This document shows positions 24,818 through 33,110 of a stretch of 55,749 nucleotides of DNA, piece after piece (position 1 is the first letter of the stretch; each line of letters starts with the position of its first letter). Made by a program: the position numbers and the translations under genes. The notes beneath the pieces are model-generated. The model had not been told where the DNA came from, did no database searches, and worked only from the letters and a program-made list of their open reading frames with translations. This stretch comes from Nostoc calcicola FACHB-3891 (lineage in GTDB: Bacteria; Cyanobacteriota; Cyanobacteriia; Cyanobacteriales; Nostocaceae): contig NZ_JACJRQ010000045.1 of the NCBI RefSeq assembly GCF_014697355.1, forward strand, positions 1 through 55,749. Direction: 5' to 3'.

Positions 24818-25564
24818 ATGTTAAAAACAACATTTTTCAGAAAGCAACTATTCATTAGACCTCTTGCAAAAGTGTTTTTTGCAAGAGGTGGGAAAAGGGA
24901 AAAGGTTAAAGGGGAAAGGGAAAATACCAAACCTTTCCCCCTTTCCTCTTCCCCTTTTCCCGACTTATGCAAGAAGTCTATTGTTCTAGGGTTAGGATTG
25001 ATTGCATTATGTACTGCTACTCCCGCTAAAGCTGCTGTTTTGAGCTATCAAGGTGATACAACAAATCAGCCAATTTGGCGGCGTACTGCACCAGGCAATC
25101 CTCCCGATAGAATTAGTGGTGAAAACGCTGGAACAATGGGTATGAGTGTGCCCTATAGCGTTTTTCAATTTACAGTTGAAGAATCGGGTTTGTATAGTTT
25201 TGCTAGCACTGTACCTGGAGCTACATCACCTACTAATGGAGCTTGGGATAATTTTCTGGTTTTATATCAAGATAGTTTCAACCCCACTAACCAATTGTCT
25301 AATGTTTTAGTTGCAGCGATCGCTCCTGATGATGGTAGCCCTGCTTTTGACCGACAACTGACTGCTCAACGAAATTACTTTTTAGTCACAACTGGCCGTC
25401 GAGTCACTGACTTTGGTGCCTTTACCAACACAATTAGTGGCTCAGGTAAAATCGTAGCAGTTCCCGAATCGGATTCAACAGTTGGTATATTAGCGGCTGT
25501 TAGTGTTGGTTTACTTCTGTATAAGCGAAAACAAAAAGTAAATCTAATTTCTACGTTAAATTGA
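24818..25564 (+). CDS. PEP-CTERM surface protein with repeat inserted in its signal peptide
   Basis: 248 residues. The N-terminus reads MLKTTFFRKQLFI, then 41 basic and Pro-rich residues from a miniature element (24858-24978), then IVLGLGLIALCTATPAKA. Without the insertion these join into an ordinary signal peptide of about 31 residues. The mature part is beta-rich (YSVFQFTVEESGLYSF, DNFLVLYQDSF), like a pre-peptidase C-terminal type domain. The tail VPESDSTVGILAAVSVGLLLYKRKQ, cited in pieces, is VPES, a helix and KRK, a PEP-CTERM signal. Export with a much longer N-region is uncertain. Function is unknown. Confidence 0.75.
   Translation: MLKTTFFRKQLFIRPLAKVFFARGGKREKVKGERENTKPFPLSSSPFPDLCKKSIVLGLGLIALCTATPAKAAVLSYQGDTTNQPIWRRTAPGNPPDRISGENAGTMGMSVPYSVFQFTVEESGLYSFASTVPGATSPTNGAWDNFLVLYQDSFNPTNQLSNVLVAAIAPDDGSPAFDRQLTAQRNYFLVTTGRRVTDFGAFTNTISGSGKIVAVPESDSTVGILAAVSVGLLLYKRKQKVNLISTLN
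24856..24980. mobile_element. TAGAC-type miniature element, translated in frame
   Basis: Terminal repeats TAGACCTCTTGCAAAAGT and ACTTATGCAAGAAGTCTA (18 bp, two mismatches) with TA at both ends. The interior 121 bp plus one TA adds 123 bp, exactly 41 codons, and has no stop in the gene's frame. It is about 85-90% similar to the reverse complement of the element at 29692-29819. Insertion at TA with target duplication fits. Confidence 0.85.
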
Positions 25565-26030
25565 CAAGGAACGGGAACGCTGAAATAAATTATCCCGATC
25601 CCAAATCATTTATTATACATTTGTAGGCTAGCACAGCGGTCATAGGTGTCAACTTCAGCTCAAACCTTTGTCCCACATACGCTTTACCCACTTGTAAAAG
25701 GGGGAAAAAAGAATCTAGTTCCCTCCCCTTTATAAGGCGAGGGTTAGGGTAGGGTGACGCTGTGAATAACCCTAAGTGAATGAACTCTATATCAAGTCTT
25801 GATAAGGGTTTCACGTTAAGTTGACACCAATGCACAGCAGTGCTAGCCTGTGATGCGATGTTTTTTTAACTGGAAATCCCTTATACCAATTTTCTATGAG
25901 GCTGCATATAATTCGATCCCCCCTAGCCCCCCTTAATAAGGGGGGAACCGGAAAAACATCTATTAAAGTCCCCCTTAAAAAGGGGGATTTAGGGGGATCA
26001 AGATATGTGCAATTTCACATTAAATTGGTA
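25565..26030. other. intergenic region with inverted-repeat element
   Basis: 466 bp with no credible gene. The left half has CCCTCCCCTTTATAAGGCGAGGG-like hairpin DNA, shown only by type. From 25883 an element with ATACCAATTT ends begins. Confidence 0.5.
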
Positions 26031-26031
26031 T
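25883..26031. repeat. 149-bp element with ATACCAATTT ends
   Basis: ATACCAATTT (25883-25892) and AAATTGGTAT (26022-26031) are perfect terminal repeats. Inside are GATCCCCCCTAGCCCCCC and AAAAAGGGGGATTTAGGGGG blocks that pair. Its right end supplies the stop codon of the following minus-strand gene. A related, weaker pair of ends occurs at about 41949 and 42058-42070. Confidence 0.75.
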
Positions 26032-26708
26032 TAGAAATGTTTTGGTTTCAAAGGAGAAGGAGGGGCAGATAATACGACGATATTTCTGACATTACTAACG
26101 TAACGACCCCCAGCTTTATCACCTGGAACTACTAAACGAGCAAATCCTTCATCTGTTAAAGACACGACTTTACCATCAGTACCTTTTTTTTCAAACGCAA
26201 CTAGTACTGTTTTCCCTTCAAAGTTGGGTTGAATTTCACCAATAGCTACCACTGCACCATAGCAATCTGTGGCGTCAACTAAAACGTATTGCCGCAGAAA
26301 AGAGTTTTTAGTATTCACCCCAGAATTTCCCGGTTTTAGACCACCTCCGGCTTGCGGATTATTAATCAATTCCCATAGGGGAATTCCATAGTATGTTTCT
26401 GTTCGTAGACCTGAGCCTGTTTGAAAGCTGACAGTGATTTCAGTAACTAATGCTGGATTTTGGTTTTTTAAAGTATTTCGCAAATTTTTCAGTTTTTGCA
26501 AGTTATAGGTGGTTGGATTATTGAGTTCTCCATCCAAGCGAAAACTTTGTGAAAGACCCCCAGCACACTTATTTTTATGCCAAATAGATGGTGTTTTTTC
26601 TTCTGGATTCTTGCCAAAACCACTGTTTGAGTCAGCTAAAGTAGGCTGCCATAAAACCAGCATTGATAGTATTAAAGATGCAATAGGTATCTTGCGGCTA
26701 AAACGCAT
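26031..26708 (-). CDS. exported molybdopterin-oxidoreductase-like protein
   Basis: 225 residues. A signal peptide (MRFSRKIPIASLILSML, cleavage near LAD) precedes a sulfite-oxidase-like fold fragment: YYGIPLWELINN, VLVDATDCYGAVVAIGEI and ARLVVPGDKAGGRYVSNVRNIVVL. This is the short SUOX-type domain seen in many exported bacterial proteins. Cys in TDCYG might not equal the usual Mo-binding Cys, so cofactor binding is unsure. Its stop codon is formed by the neighbouring repeat, so the original C-terminus may have been a little longer. It faces the ModA-like gene across the intergenic region, which could hint at a molybdenum link. Confidence 0.7.
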   Translation of the reverse strand: MRFSRKIPIASLILSMLVLWQPTLADSNSGFGKNPEEKTPSIWHKNKCAGGLSQSFRLDGELNNPTTYNLQKLKNLRNTLKNQNPALVTEITVSFQTGSGLRTETYYGIPLWELINNPQAGGGLKPGNSGVNTKNSFLRQYVLVDATDCYGAVVAIGEIQPNFEGKTVLVAFEKKGTDGKVVSLTDEGFARLVVPGDKAGGRYVSNVRNIVVLSAPPSPLKPKHF

Positions 26709-27157
26709 AAAACATTTCTCCGTTCACTATTGAATATTCAAATTTGAAAATGGATTCACTGTATCTGTGCAATGTACTGAAGATAATACCAACTTATTGA
26801 GTAAAATACCAAATAATCTGGTAATCAAACTCTAACAAAATTAATTTTTATTTCTTTTTAAAATAGTTAAGCTGAGTATTGTATAGAAATTTCCTGTCTT
26901 ATTTGCCCAATCAACAAGTAAATATCAAGCTAATAGAATCAAGTGTTGGTGTAAAGTGTGTTTTGCTTCTCGATTCTGACTCGACAGGCTCGTAAATTCT
27001 AAATTCTGCTGTACTAATGTCTCAGAGCAGCGTTTAATAGCGATCGCTGCTAGCATAACTTTGGCAGAAACTTCTGAGAGTTTGTTTGAAAACTCAGCAA
27101 GTATACTCAAAAGCTCTCGCTAAACCTCTGTTACTGAAATTATTTAATTAACGTCCT
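26709..27157. other. intergenic region upstream of the FTR1 permease
   Basis: 449 bp between divergent genes, AT-rich in the first half. It probably holds promoters for both sides, but I could not place boxes with confidence. The 61-codon TTG-started frame at 26925-27110 is not credible. Confidence 0.4.
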
Positions 27158-28081
27158 ATGAATTGGAGTGCTGCATTACCAACTTTTTTTATCACCTTAA
27201 GAGAAGGCGTTGAAGCCGCTTTAGTTGTGGGAATCGTCTTCGCCTGTTTACAGCAAGCTCAGCAACAAAAATTGCAGCGTTGGGTTTACTTCGGAGTTTT
27301 GAGCGGTATCTTAGCGAGTTTTGTATTTGGTTTGCTAATTCATGTAGGACTACAAGGATTGCAGACATCTAAGCAGCTCTATGCACCCGTGTTCAAGCAA
27401 CTTTTTGAGGTTGGATTAGGCGTAATTGCGATCGCCATGCTCAGTTGGATGCTAATTTGGATGACACGACAAGCACGATTTCTCAAAGCTGAGATTGAAG
27501 GCTCTGTCAAAAGTGCCTTGGGCGAAAACGATAGCGCAGGTTGGGCAATTTTTAGCTTAATTTTTATTGCTGTGCTTCGAGAAGGTTTAGAAACAGCTTT
27601 GTTTATCGTCGCTAAATTTCAAGAAGGTTTGACACCTGTTTTGGGTGCAATGGGAGGATTAGCGATCGCCGTTCTCATTGGGATGCTGCTGTTTAAATGG
27701 AGCATCCGCATTAATTTAAGCCGATTTTTCCAGGTAATGGGCGTGTTGCTGCTGCTGATTGTCTCTGGGTTGGTAATTTCTGCCCTGCGCCATCTTGATG
27801 CTGCGGCGATCGCTTTTAGCCAAATCAACCCTGAAGTCTTAGGCCTTTGCGGACAAGGAAACACATCTTGTCTTTTAGGCCCCCAAATTTGGGACTTTTC
27901 AACCATCTTACCTGACCGGCAGTTTCCTGGTATTTTGCTGAAAACTTTATTTGGCTACACCCAAAAACTATATTTAGTTCAAGCTGTCGCTTATCTGCTT
28001 TTTTGGATAACCATAGGTGGGCTTTATTTCCGCAGTCTCAGCCAACCCACACAATTAAAACCAGCAACAAAGCTCAATTAG
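27158..28081 (+). CDS. FTR1-family iron permease
   Basis: 307 residues with seven membrane helices. Both iron-binding REGxE motifs are present: LREGVEAALV (residues 14-23) in helix 1 and LREGLETALF (about 140) in helix 4. This is the EfeU/Ftr1 type of high-affinity iron transporter in the inner membrane. A loop near residues 225-260 with two Cys (GLCGQGNTSC) faces outward. No EfeO or EfeB neighbour is present, so the partner protein is elsewhere or not needed. Iron supply would fit nearby haem-oxidase genes, though co-regulation is not shown. Confidence 0.9.
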   Translation: MNWSAALPTFFITLREGVEAALVVGIVFACLQQAQQQKLQRWVYFGVLSGILASFVFGLLIHVGLQGLQTSKQLYAPVFKQLFEVGLGVIAIAMLSWMLIWMTRQARFLKAEIEGSVKSALGENDSAGWAIFSLIFIAVLREGLETALFIVAKFQEGLTPVLGAMGGLAIAVLIGMLLFKWSIRINLSRFFQVMGVLLLLIVSGLVISALRHLDAAAIAFSQINPEVLGLCGQGNTSCLLGPQIWDFSTILPDRQFPGILLKTLFGYTQKLYLVQAVAYLLFWITIGGLYFRSLSQPTQLKPATKLN

Positions 28082-28172
28082 CCTTAGAGGTTGTGCAACA
28101 GATGAATTAAAACCAAAAAAGACACAATCCAAAATCTAAAATTGTATAACACTACATTAGACTGATAGAAAT

Positions 28173-28547
28173 ATGCCACAGGAGCAGATTGTCAATTTTA
28201 TTAGCGGTCACCTGAATTTAACTCAGGCAGAATTTGACGAACACTACCGTTTTCTAATTGATAATGCCCTTGAACAAAATCAGAGTTTTGTGGTTGGAGA
28301 TGCTAGAGGTGCTGACATGCTGGCACAGCAGTATCTTTTTGGAAAAACGAAGGCCGTTGTTGTGTATCACATGTTCACCAGCCCTCGAAATAACGTTGGA
28401 TTTTCAACTTGTGGGGGATTTAAAAGTGATACAGAGCGAGATGAACAAATGACGCGTGATTCTCATCAAGATATTGCTTGGGTGCGATCGGGTAGAAAAC
28501 GATCTGGAACACAGGCGAATTTAGATAGACGCGGCAAACAATTTTAG
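28173..28547 (+). CDS. SLOG/Rossmann-like protein
   Basis: 124 residues. NFISGHLNLTQAEFDEHY and VVGDARGADMLAQQYL fit the SLOG superfamily (the LOG/DprA/TIR-like group of Rossmann folds), in which the Gly-rich GDARGAD segment binds a nucleotide or nucleotide-derived ligand. The C-terminal part (HQDIAWVRSGRKRSGTQAN) continues the fold. The gene stands alone between the FTR1 permease and the PLP enzyme. A hairpin at 28662-28681 lies 115 bp beyond its stop. The precise ligand and function are unknown. Confidence 0.7.
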   Translation: MPQEQIVNFISGHLNLTQAEFDEHYRFLIDNALEQNQSFVVGDARGADMLAQQYLFGKTKAVVVYHMFTSPRNNVGFSTCGGFKSDTERDEQMTRDSHQDIAWVRSGRKRSGTQANLDRRGKQF

Positions 28548-28661
28548 ATTTTGGATTTTGGATTTTAGATTTACCAGAAGAGGATGGGGGAACTTGGTTA
28601 AATTTAAGAGGTAAAAATTTAGTTAAAATACAGTTCATATAAACCCAAAACCCTCATGTAG

Positions 28662-28681
28662 AGACGCGATTTATCGCGTCT
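28662..28681. repeat. short dispersed hairpin
   Basis: AGACGCGAT and its complement ATCGCGTCT with a 2-nt loop. This hairpin is very common in Nostoc-type genomes. It is followed by a short T-run (TTTAAAAG), so it may end the upstream transcript. Just before it (28540-28575) are ATTTTGG repeats. Confidence 0.6.
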
Positions 28682-28735
28682 TTAAAAGTCCAATTTTTGT
28701 AAATATAAAAAATATTTTTAATTAGAATATCCCCA

Positions 28736-29689
28736 ATGCCATTAATATTTATTCCTCCATTTGTACAACAAATTAACAGTAAAATTGCCAGTGAAGCTGG
28801 TGTAAATTTGTCTGTGCTACGCCTCGATGTTATGCACCCGTGGGTTAATGGGAATAAATGGTTTAAGTTGAAATATAACCTTTTGGAAGCGAAGCAGAAA
28901 AATTTCACGAGGCTGCTTACTTTTGGTGGCGCTTATTCCAATCACATCTACGCAACCGCAGCAGTCGGTAATCTTTTGGGATTTCATACCATTGGCTTAA
29001 TTCGTGGCGAAGAAAAGTTACCACTGAATCCAACGCTGAGTTTCGCTGTACAGCAGGGTATGGAACTGGTGTATCTCTCGCGCCAGATGTATCGACAACG
29101 CAACACAACGGCGCTAGATGAATATCTGCGACAGCGTTTCGGCGAGGTGTTTATTATTCCTGAAGGCGGTAATAATTTAAACGGCGTGCGTGGTTGCACA
29201 GAGATAATTAGTGAAGCCATGCCTACGGCTGACTACGCCTTTGATTATATTTGCCTAGCCTGTGGTACGGCTACAACACTGGCTGGGATTGCGCTTTCGT
29301 TGCATCAAGGACAAAAAGCGATCGCTTTTCCTGTGTTGAAAAATGGCGCTTTTCTGGGAGAAGAAATCGAAAATCTATTGACAAATTACCTCGCCTCTGG
29401 TTTACCGAGTCCATACACTTCTCCCGCTTCTTGGGAATTAATGTGTGATTATCACTTCGGCGGCTACGCAAAGGTGAATCAGCAGTTGCTACGATTCAGC
29501 CAGGAGTTTAGCTCGGCGCACGGCGTACCTCTCGATTACGTATATACTGCAAAAATGTTTTATGGAGTGATGGATTTATTACAGCAAGGATTTTTTGGTA
29601 AAGGCAAAAGTTTGCTGCTGGTACACACAGGTGGCTTACAGGGTAATGTTGGTATGGAAGAAAGGTTGCAGAAAGTTCATAGAATCTAG
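28736..29689 (+). CDS. PLP-dependent ACC deaminase / D-cysteine desulfhydrase family enzyme
   Basis: 317 residues of fold-type II PLP enzyme. The Schiff-base Lys is in NGNKWFKLKYN (near residue 44), followed by FGGAYSNHIYATAA, the phosphate- and substrate-binding loop. GGNNLNGVRGC and CGTATTLAGIA form the pyridoxal-phosphate loop, and LLLVHTGGLQGN is near the end. The family removes ammonia from ACC or sulfide from D-cysteine; sequence alone does not separate these well, and cyanobacterial members are usually desulfhydrases. The ATG is preceded by AT-rich DNA without a strong ribosome-binding site. Confidence 0.88.
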   Translation: MPLIFIPPFVQQINSKIASEAGVNLSVLRLDVMHPWVNGNKWFKLKYNLLEAKQKNFTRLLTFGGAYSNHIYATAAVGNLLGFHTIGLIRGEEKLPLNPTLSFAVQQGMELVYLSRQMYRQRNTTALDEYLRQRFGEVFIIPEGGNNLNGVRGCTEIISEAMPTADYAFDYICLACGTATTLAGIALSLHQGQKAIAFPVLKNGAFLGEEIENLLTNYLASGLPSPYTSPASWELMCDYHFGGYAKVNQQLLRFSQEFSSAHGVPLDYVYTAKMFYGVMDLLQQGFFGKGKSLLLVHTGGLQGNVGMEERLQKVHRI

Positions 29690-29691
29690 AT

Positions 29692-29819
29692 TAGACTTCT
29701 TGCATAAGTCGGGAAAAGGGGAAGGGGAAAGGGGGAAAGGTTTGGTATTTTCCCTTTCCCCAATAAAGATGAGTCCCTTTTCCCACAAGAGTGCAAAAAG
29801 CACTTTTGCAAGAGGTCTA
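29692..29819. repeat. TAGAC-type miniature element, inverse copy
   Basis: 128 bp, TAGACTTCTTGCATAAGT to ACTTTTGCAAGAGGTCTA. It is the reverse complement of the 24856-24980 element, with a small internal insertion and substitutions. It lies 2 bp after the PLP enzyme stop. Confidence 0.85.
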
Positions 29820-29998
29820 TTGTTAGTGAGCAATGGTGCTTCTACACGTGGTCTATTTACCTGAAAATTGCTGTACTTGTACATTGGATCTCTTGCAAAA
29901 GTCTTTCTTTGCGTTCTCTTCTGGAGCGCCTCCGCGTGAGACAAAAAATATTTCAAGAATTAAATTACTCAATTCCTCCATCCAACGCTACTATCCAA

Positions 29999-30081
29999 TA
30001 GACCTCTTGCATAAATAAGTTTTTATGTCACGCAAAGGCGCAAAGAATAAGGTAAAAATAAGGACTTTTGCAAGAAGTCTA
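29999..30081. repeat. TAGAC-type miniature element, short form
   Basis: 83 bp with the same ends (TAGACCTCTTGCATAAAT; ACTTTTGCAAGAAGTCTA) but the interior CACGCAAAGGCGCAAAG instead of the GGGAAAAGG tract. It resembles the copy at 7713-7799, so at least two interior types share one set of ends. Confidence 0.8.
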
Positions 30082-30133
30082 ATTTCTCCCCCTGCTTACC
30101 AAAACGATTGATTATTTTTTTATTTGGAAGTCC

Positions 30134-30814
30134 CTAAAGCTGTGTCAACCAAGCCTCCCATTTTTCGGCAGCTTTATCGCGTTCTGCCTGTGATGCTGCG
30201 GGATCGTAACTTCCCAAACTCTGCCACAACTGATTCCAGTCTTGTCCTTGGGGTAGCTTAGTCACCACAGCTTTAACCACTAAAAAAGCCCGTTCACGAG
30301 TCAAATCGTTGGGTGCTTGCAGCAGAGGAACTACCAAAGGCAGAACATCTTTACCCCCTTGCATTAAAGGATACATCGAAGCCGTGTAGGGATTGTGCAG
30401 GATATCAGGATAATCATCAAGGGTGGCAACCAAAGCGCTCAATGACCGTTTATCGCCTAATTTGTGTAAAGCAGTGGCAGCACGGGCGCGTACTTCTGGA
30501 TTACTGTCATGGGTGGCTTGGAACAAGGCATCGGCACTGGTAGGATCGGCAATTTCTCCCAGTCCTTCGGCCGCCAGCCGACGGGTGCGGGGGTTGGAAT
30601 GAGTCAAGGCTTCCAACAAAACAGGAGTTGCTTTTTTGCCTAAGCGGATTAATTCAGCCAAAGCCAAACCGCTAGTATCTTGATCTGTGGAGTAGAGCCG
30701 TGTTTTGATTTGCTCCATCGGTGTAGCGGTAGCATCTTGATTATTCATGTATAAATTTCCTCCAACAACCAGCATCAAAACTGTCACGAATATTCCTGCT
30801 GCTCTGCGCTTCAC
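30134..30814 (-). CDS. membrane-anchored HEAT-repeat protein
   Basis: 226 residues from GTG 30814, which overlaps the TGA of the upstream gene (GTGA), so translation is coupled. An N-terminal hydrophobic segment (AGIFVTVLMLVVGGNLYM) acts as signal or anchor. Four or so HEAT/PBS-lyase-type repeats follow over about residues 45-150 (ALAELIRLGKKATPVLLEAL, RRLAAEGLGEIADPTSADAL, RARAATALHKLGDKRSLSAL), then a helical tail with WNQLWQSLG. HEAT repeats bind proteins; the natural partner is the DUF4157-OmpA protein encoded just before it. No phycobilin-lyase role is suggested. Confidence 0.85.
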   Translation of the reverse strand: MKRRAAGIFVTVLMLVVGGNLYMNNQDATATPMEQIKTRLYSTDQDTSGLALAELIRLGKKATPVLLEALTHSNPRTRRLAAEGLGEIADPTSADALFQATHDSNPEVRARAATALHKLGDKRSLSALVATLDDYPDILHNPYTASMYPLMQGGKDVLPLVVPLLQAPNDLTRERAFLVVKAVVTKLPQGQDWNQLWQSLGSYDPAASQAERDKAAEKWEAWLTQL

Positions 30815-32853
30815 GGTGTCGCCCCTCCGCCCCCTGCTGCTGGTGCTGCTGCTGGCTCATGTTTAAAGCTCAAAACCACCCGGCGATTACCGCGACGATT
30901 CGCTTCTGCATCTTGGTTAGTAGTGGCATCAGGAGTAAAGTCTTCAGTTGCTCCAGAGCCGATAGTCACAGCACTAATCTGAGCTTCAGGTACACCCTTA
31001 GCACGTAGGGCATCTCCGACTGCATTGGCTCTGCGTAAAGACAGATCTAGGTTGTGTTGAGAAGCACCACCGCGCCTGTCAGCGAAGCCTTCGGGAGTAA
31101 CTTGGACATCAGGGAACCGCGTCAGATAATCCAAGAATGTATCAATCTTGGCTGTTTCGGTGGCACTCAACACGTCGCTGTCGAAATCAAAGTAAAAAAT
31201 AACTGGCTCATGTACGTAGAAATCTCGATGTTTCTCCAGAGCCGCATCGAAAGTGGCTGATTGTCCCTCTTGTACTGATGCGTTTTCATTTTGAACCACC
31301 CCAGAGCGGATCTCGAAGTTCCAATGAAGGGCACCGTAAGTTGTCATGGTATCTTCGCCCTTGGCCACTGTCTCGAAATCAAAGTTCAGATCGGTGTTCG
31401 CTGGGTTGACTGTCGGGTATCCAGGTGCATCAGTTAGTTCTGCTGCTTTGATATCGCCGGGGTCATTGGAGCGTTTGTAACCGATAATCGCTCCTTGTGC
31501 GCCACCAGAAGAAGGTCGTGAAAGTCCTGGGGTGGCGGGATTGGGTTGAGCGGGATTGGGATTCGCTGGATCGCTACTGGTATCAAAGGGATACTGGGGT
31601 GGCAAAGCGCTGCCGGCTGGGGCATCGGTTCCTGCACCACCTGTGGCTGGTGCATCATTGTGCAGTACATCAGTGAAATACCCGCCCTCAACTCCCGTGG
31701 TGGCATCAGCGGTGGTGCGTAGGCTAGCACCACGAGCAGCAGGTAAAGACTGAGGTTCGATATTTTTGCCAGTTGCATCTGTCAGACGCACAATCTGAAT
31801 CAGTCCAATTTGGTTAGAGTAGGGAGCGGTGACTGAGGGTTCAAACCCAATCTTGATGGGTAAGTTCGATCCACCAGTCGTGACATCCACTTTAAACGAG
31901 CCGTTAGTCACGTTGTATGTAGGGTCAATTGCCCGTTGAATTAATGTTCTCTGGGCTGTACCCGTCTGCTGCACCACATGAGTTAATTCATGGGCAGTTA
32001 ACGCGTCATTACCTGGTGACTTACCTGCACCAAAGAAAATATTTTGCTTGTGGGTAAATGCTTGAGCATTCAAATCCCGATTCATTTGAATTGCTTCACT
32101 GCCTGTATGTACCCGCACTTGACTAAAATCAGTACCAAAACGGGGTTCCATAAAGGAGCGCACGTCATTCGGTAAAGGGCTACCTGTACTTTCACTACTG
32201 TTTAGCCGACTTTCAAGATTGTCTCCACCTTGGAAGCCAGTATCTGTAGGGAGTTGTGGCGATGACTCTTGTTGTGAAGTCTTCCTTTGGATAGATGTAT
32301 GTAGAGGTTTAGTTTGTAATTCCTGTTCTTGTTCTTCTTCATCTTCTTCTAGCATTGCCTCGCGCTGCACTAGTGGAGTGATAGCAGCTGCTAAAGGCTT
32401 GGTTTGCACTTCCTCTTGAGTGTTTGCATCCTGTAAACCGATACTACCCCGATCGATCTTTGGTTCAGGTATAGCCATTCGCATAATCTGGTCAGCAACT
32501 CTATTGGCTTCCTGTTCATATTGGTCATCTGGTTCGCCAACGGTGAGTTTTGCTTGTGGACGATGCAATGAGATGCGACTGATGTCGTGAGTAAGGGGTG
32601 ATTGTTTGACAGCTTCTGGTTTAGCTTGCAATAATTGCTCTTGGTCAGACTGGGGTTCTTGAAGGTCAGGTGAGGCCTCAGTTAATATTTGGGGTGCAGC
32701 AGTATTTATTTGTGAACCGAAGCCGGGTATTGGGTTCGCCAGTGTGGGAATATTTGGCGAGGACAGGGAAGAATTCGTCAAATGTGATGCGGTTGATTTT
32801 TTTTGTTGCAGCGTCCGTAGCCCCTTAGGGGCTTGTCGATAAACATCGCTCAT
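30811..32853 (-). CDS. DUF4157 (eCIS core) protein with OmpA-like C-terminus
   Basis: 680 residues. The first 210 are disordered and Gln/Ser-rich with DDQYEQEANRVADQIM, a DUF4157 companion motif. DUF4157 follows (about 225-300): MEPRFGTDFSQVRVHT, ending in the metallopeptidase-like LTAHELTHVVQQTG (HExxH). The middle is Pro/Gly/Ala-rich. The last 130 residues form an OmpA-type peptidoglycan-binding domain (IFYFDFDSDVLSATE, EGFADRRG, LSLRRANAVGDAL). DUF4157 occurs with extracellular contractile injection systems and toxins, yet no injection-system gene is in the window. GGAGGAAGGG precedes the ATG. It forms an operon with the HEAT gene. Confidence 0.88.
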   Translation of the reverse strand: MSDVYRQAPKGLRTLQQKKSTASHLTNSSLSSPNIPTLANPIPGFGSQINTAAPQILTEASPDLQEPQSDQEQLLQAKPEAVKQSPLTHDISRISLHRPQAKLTVGEPDDQYEQEANRVADQIMRMAIPEPKIDRGSIGLQDANTQEEVQTKPLAAAITPLVQREAMLEEDEEEQEQELQTKPLHTSIQRKTSQQESSPQLPTDTGFQGGDNLESRLNSSESTGSPLPNDVRSFMEPRFGTDFSQVRVHTGSEAIQMNRDLNAQAFTHKQNIFFGAGKSPGNDALTAHELTHVVQQTGTAQRTLIQRAIDPTYNVTNGSFKVDVTTGGSNLPIKIGFEPSVTAPYSNQIGLIQIVRLTDATGKNIEPQSLPAARGASLRTTADATTGVEGGYFTDVLHNDAPATGGAGTDAPAGSALPPQYPFDTSSDPANPNPAQPNPATPGLSRPSSGGAQGAIIGYKRSNDPGDIKAAELTDAPGYPTVNPANTDLNFDFETVAKGEDTMTTYGALHWNFEIRSGVVQNENASVQEGQSATFDAALEKHRDFYVHEPVIFYFDFDSDVLSATETAKIDTFLDYLTRFPDVQVTPEGFADRRGGASQHNLDLSLRRANAVGDALRAKGVPEAQISAVTIGSGATEDFTPDATTNQDAEANRRGNRRVVLSFKHEPAAAPAAGGGGATP

Positions 32854-33110
32854 TTTACCCTTCCTCCATCTATACCTGAGCTAGGGCATATCATAAAAAC
32901 ACATCATAGCAATTTGTTTTGTTGCGATCGCCACAAACTTAACGATTTGAGACTGATTAATTACGGCATGGGGCAGAGGGGCAAAGGAGCAAAGAGGCAA
33001 ACGAAGAATAATTACTCCTAACTCCTAACTCCTCACTCCTAACTCCCCACTCCCAACTCCCACTCCCAAGACTAGAATTAGAATTGACGTGACGTTCCCT
33101 AGTAGCCAAA

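Larger units (their letters stand above)
29690..30133. other. repeat-filled intergenic region
   Basis: 444 bp with no gene. It holds complete TAGAC-type elements at 29692-29819 and 29999-30081, and a fragment of the same family at about 29887-29905 (ATCTCTTGCAAAAGTC). The frames here are repeat-derived. Confidence 0.7.

Noticed and set aside
26925..27110. 61-codon minus-strand frame
   Set aside because: TTG start without a ribosome-binding site and no recognisable family; low support.
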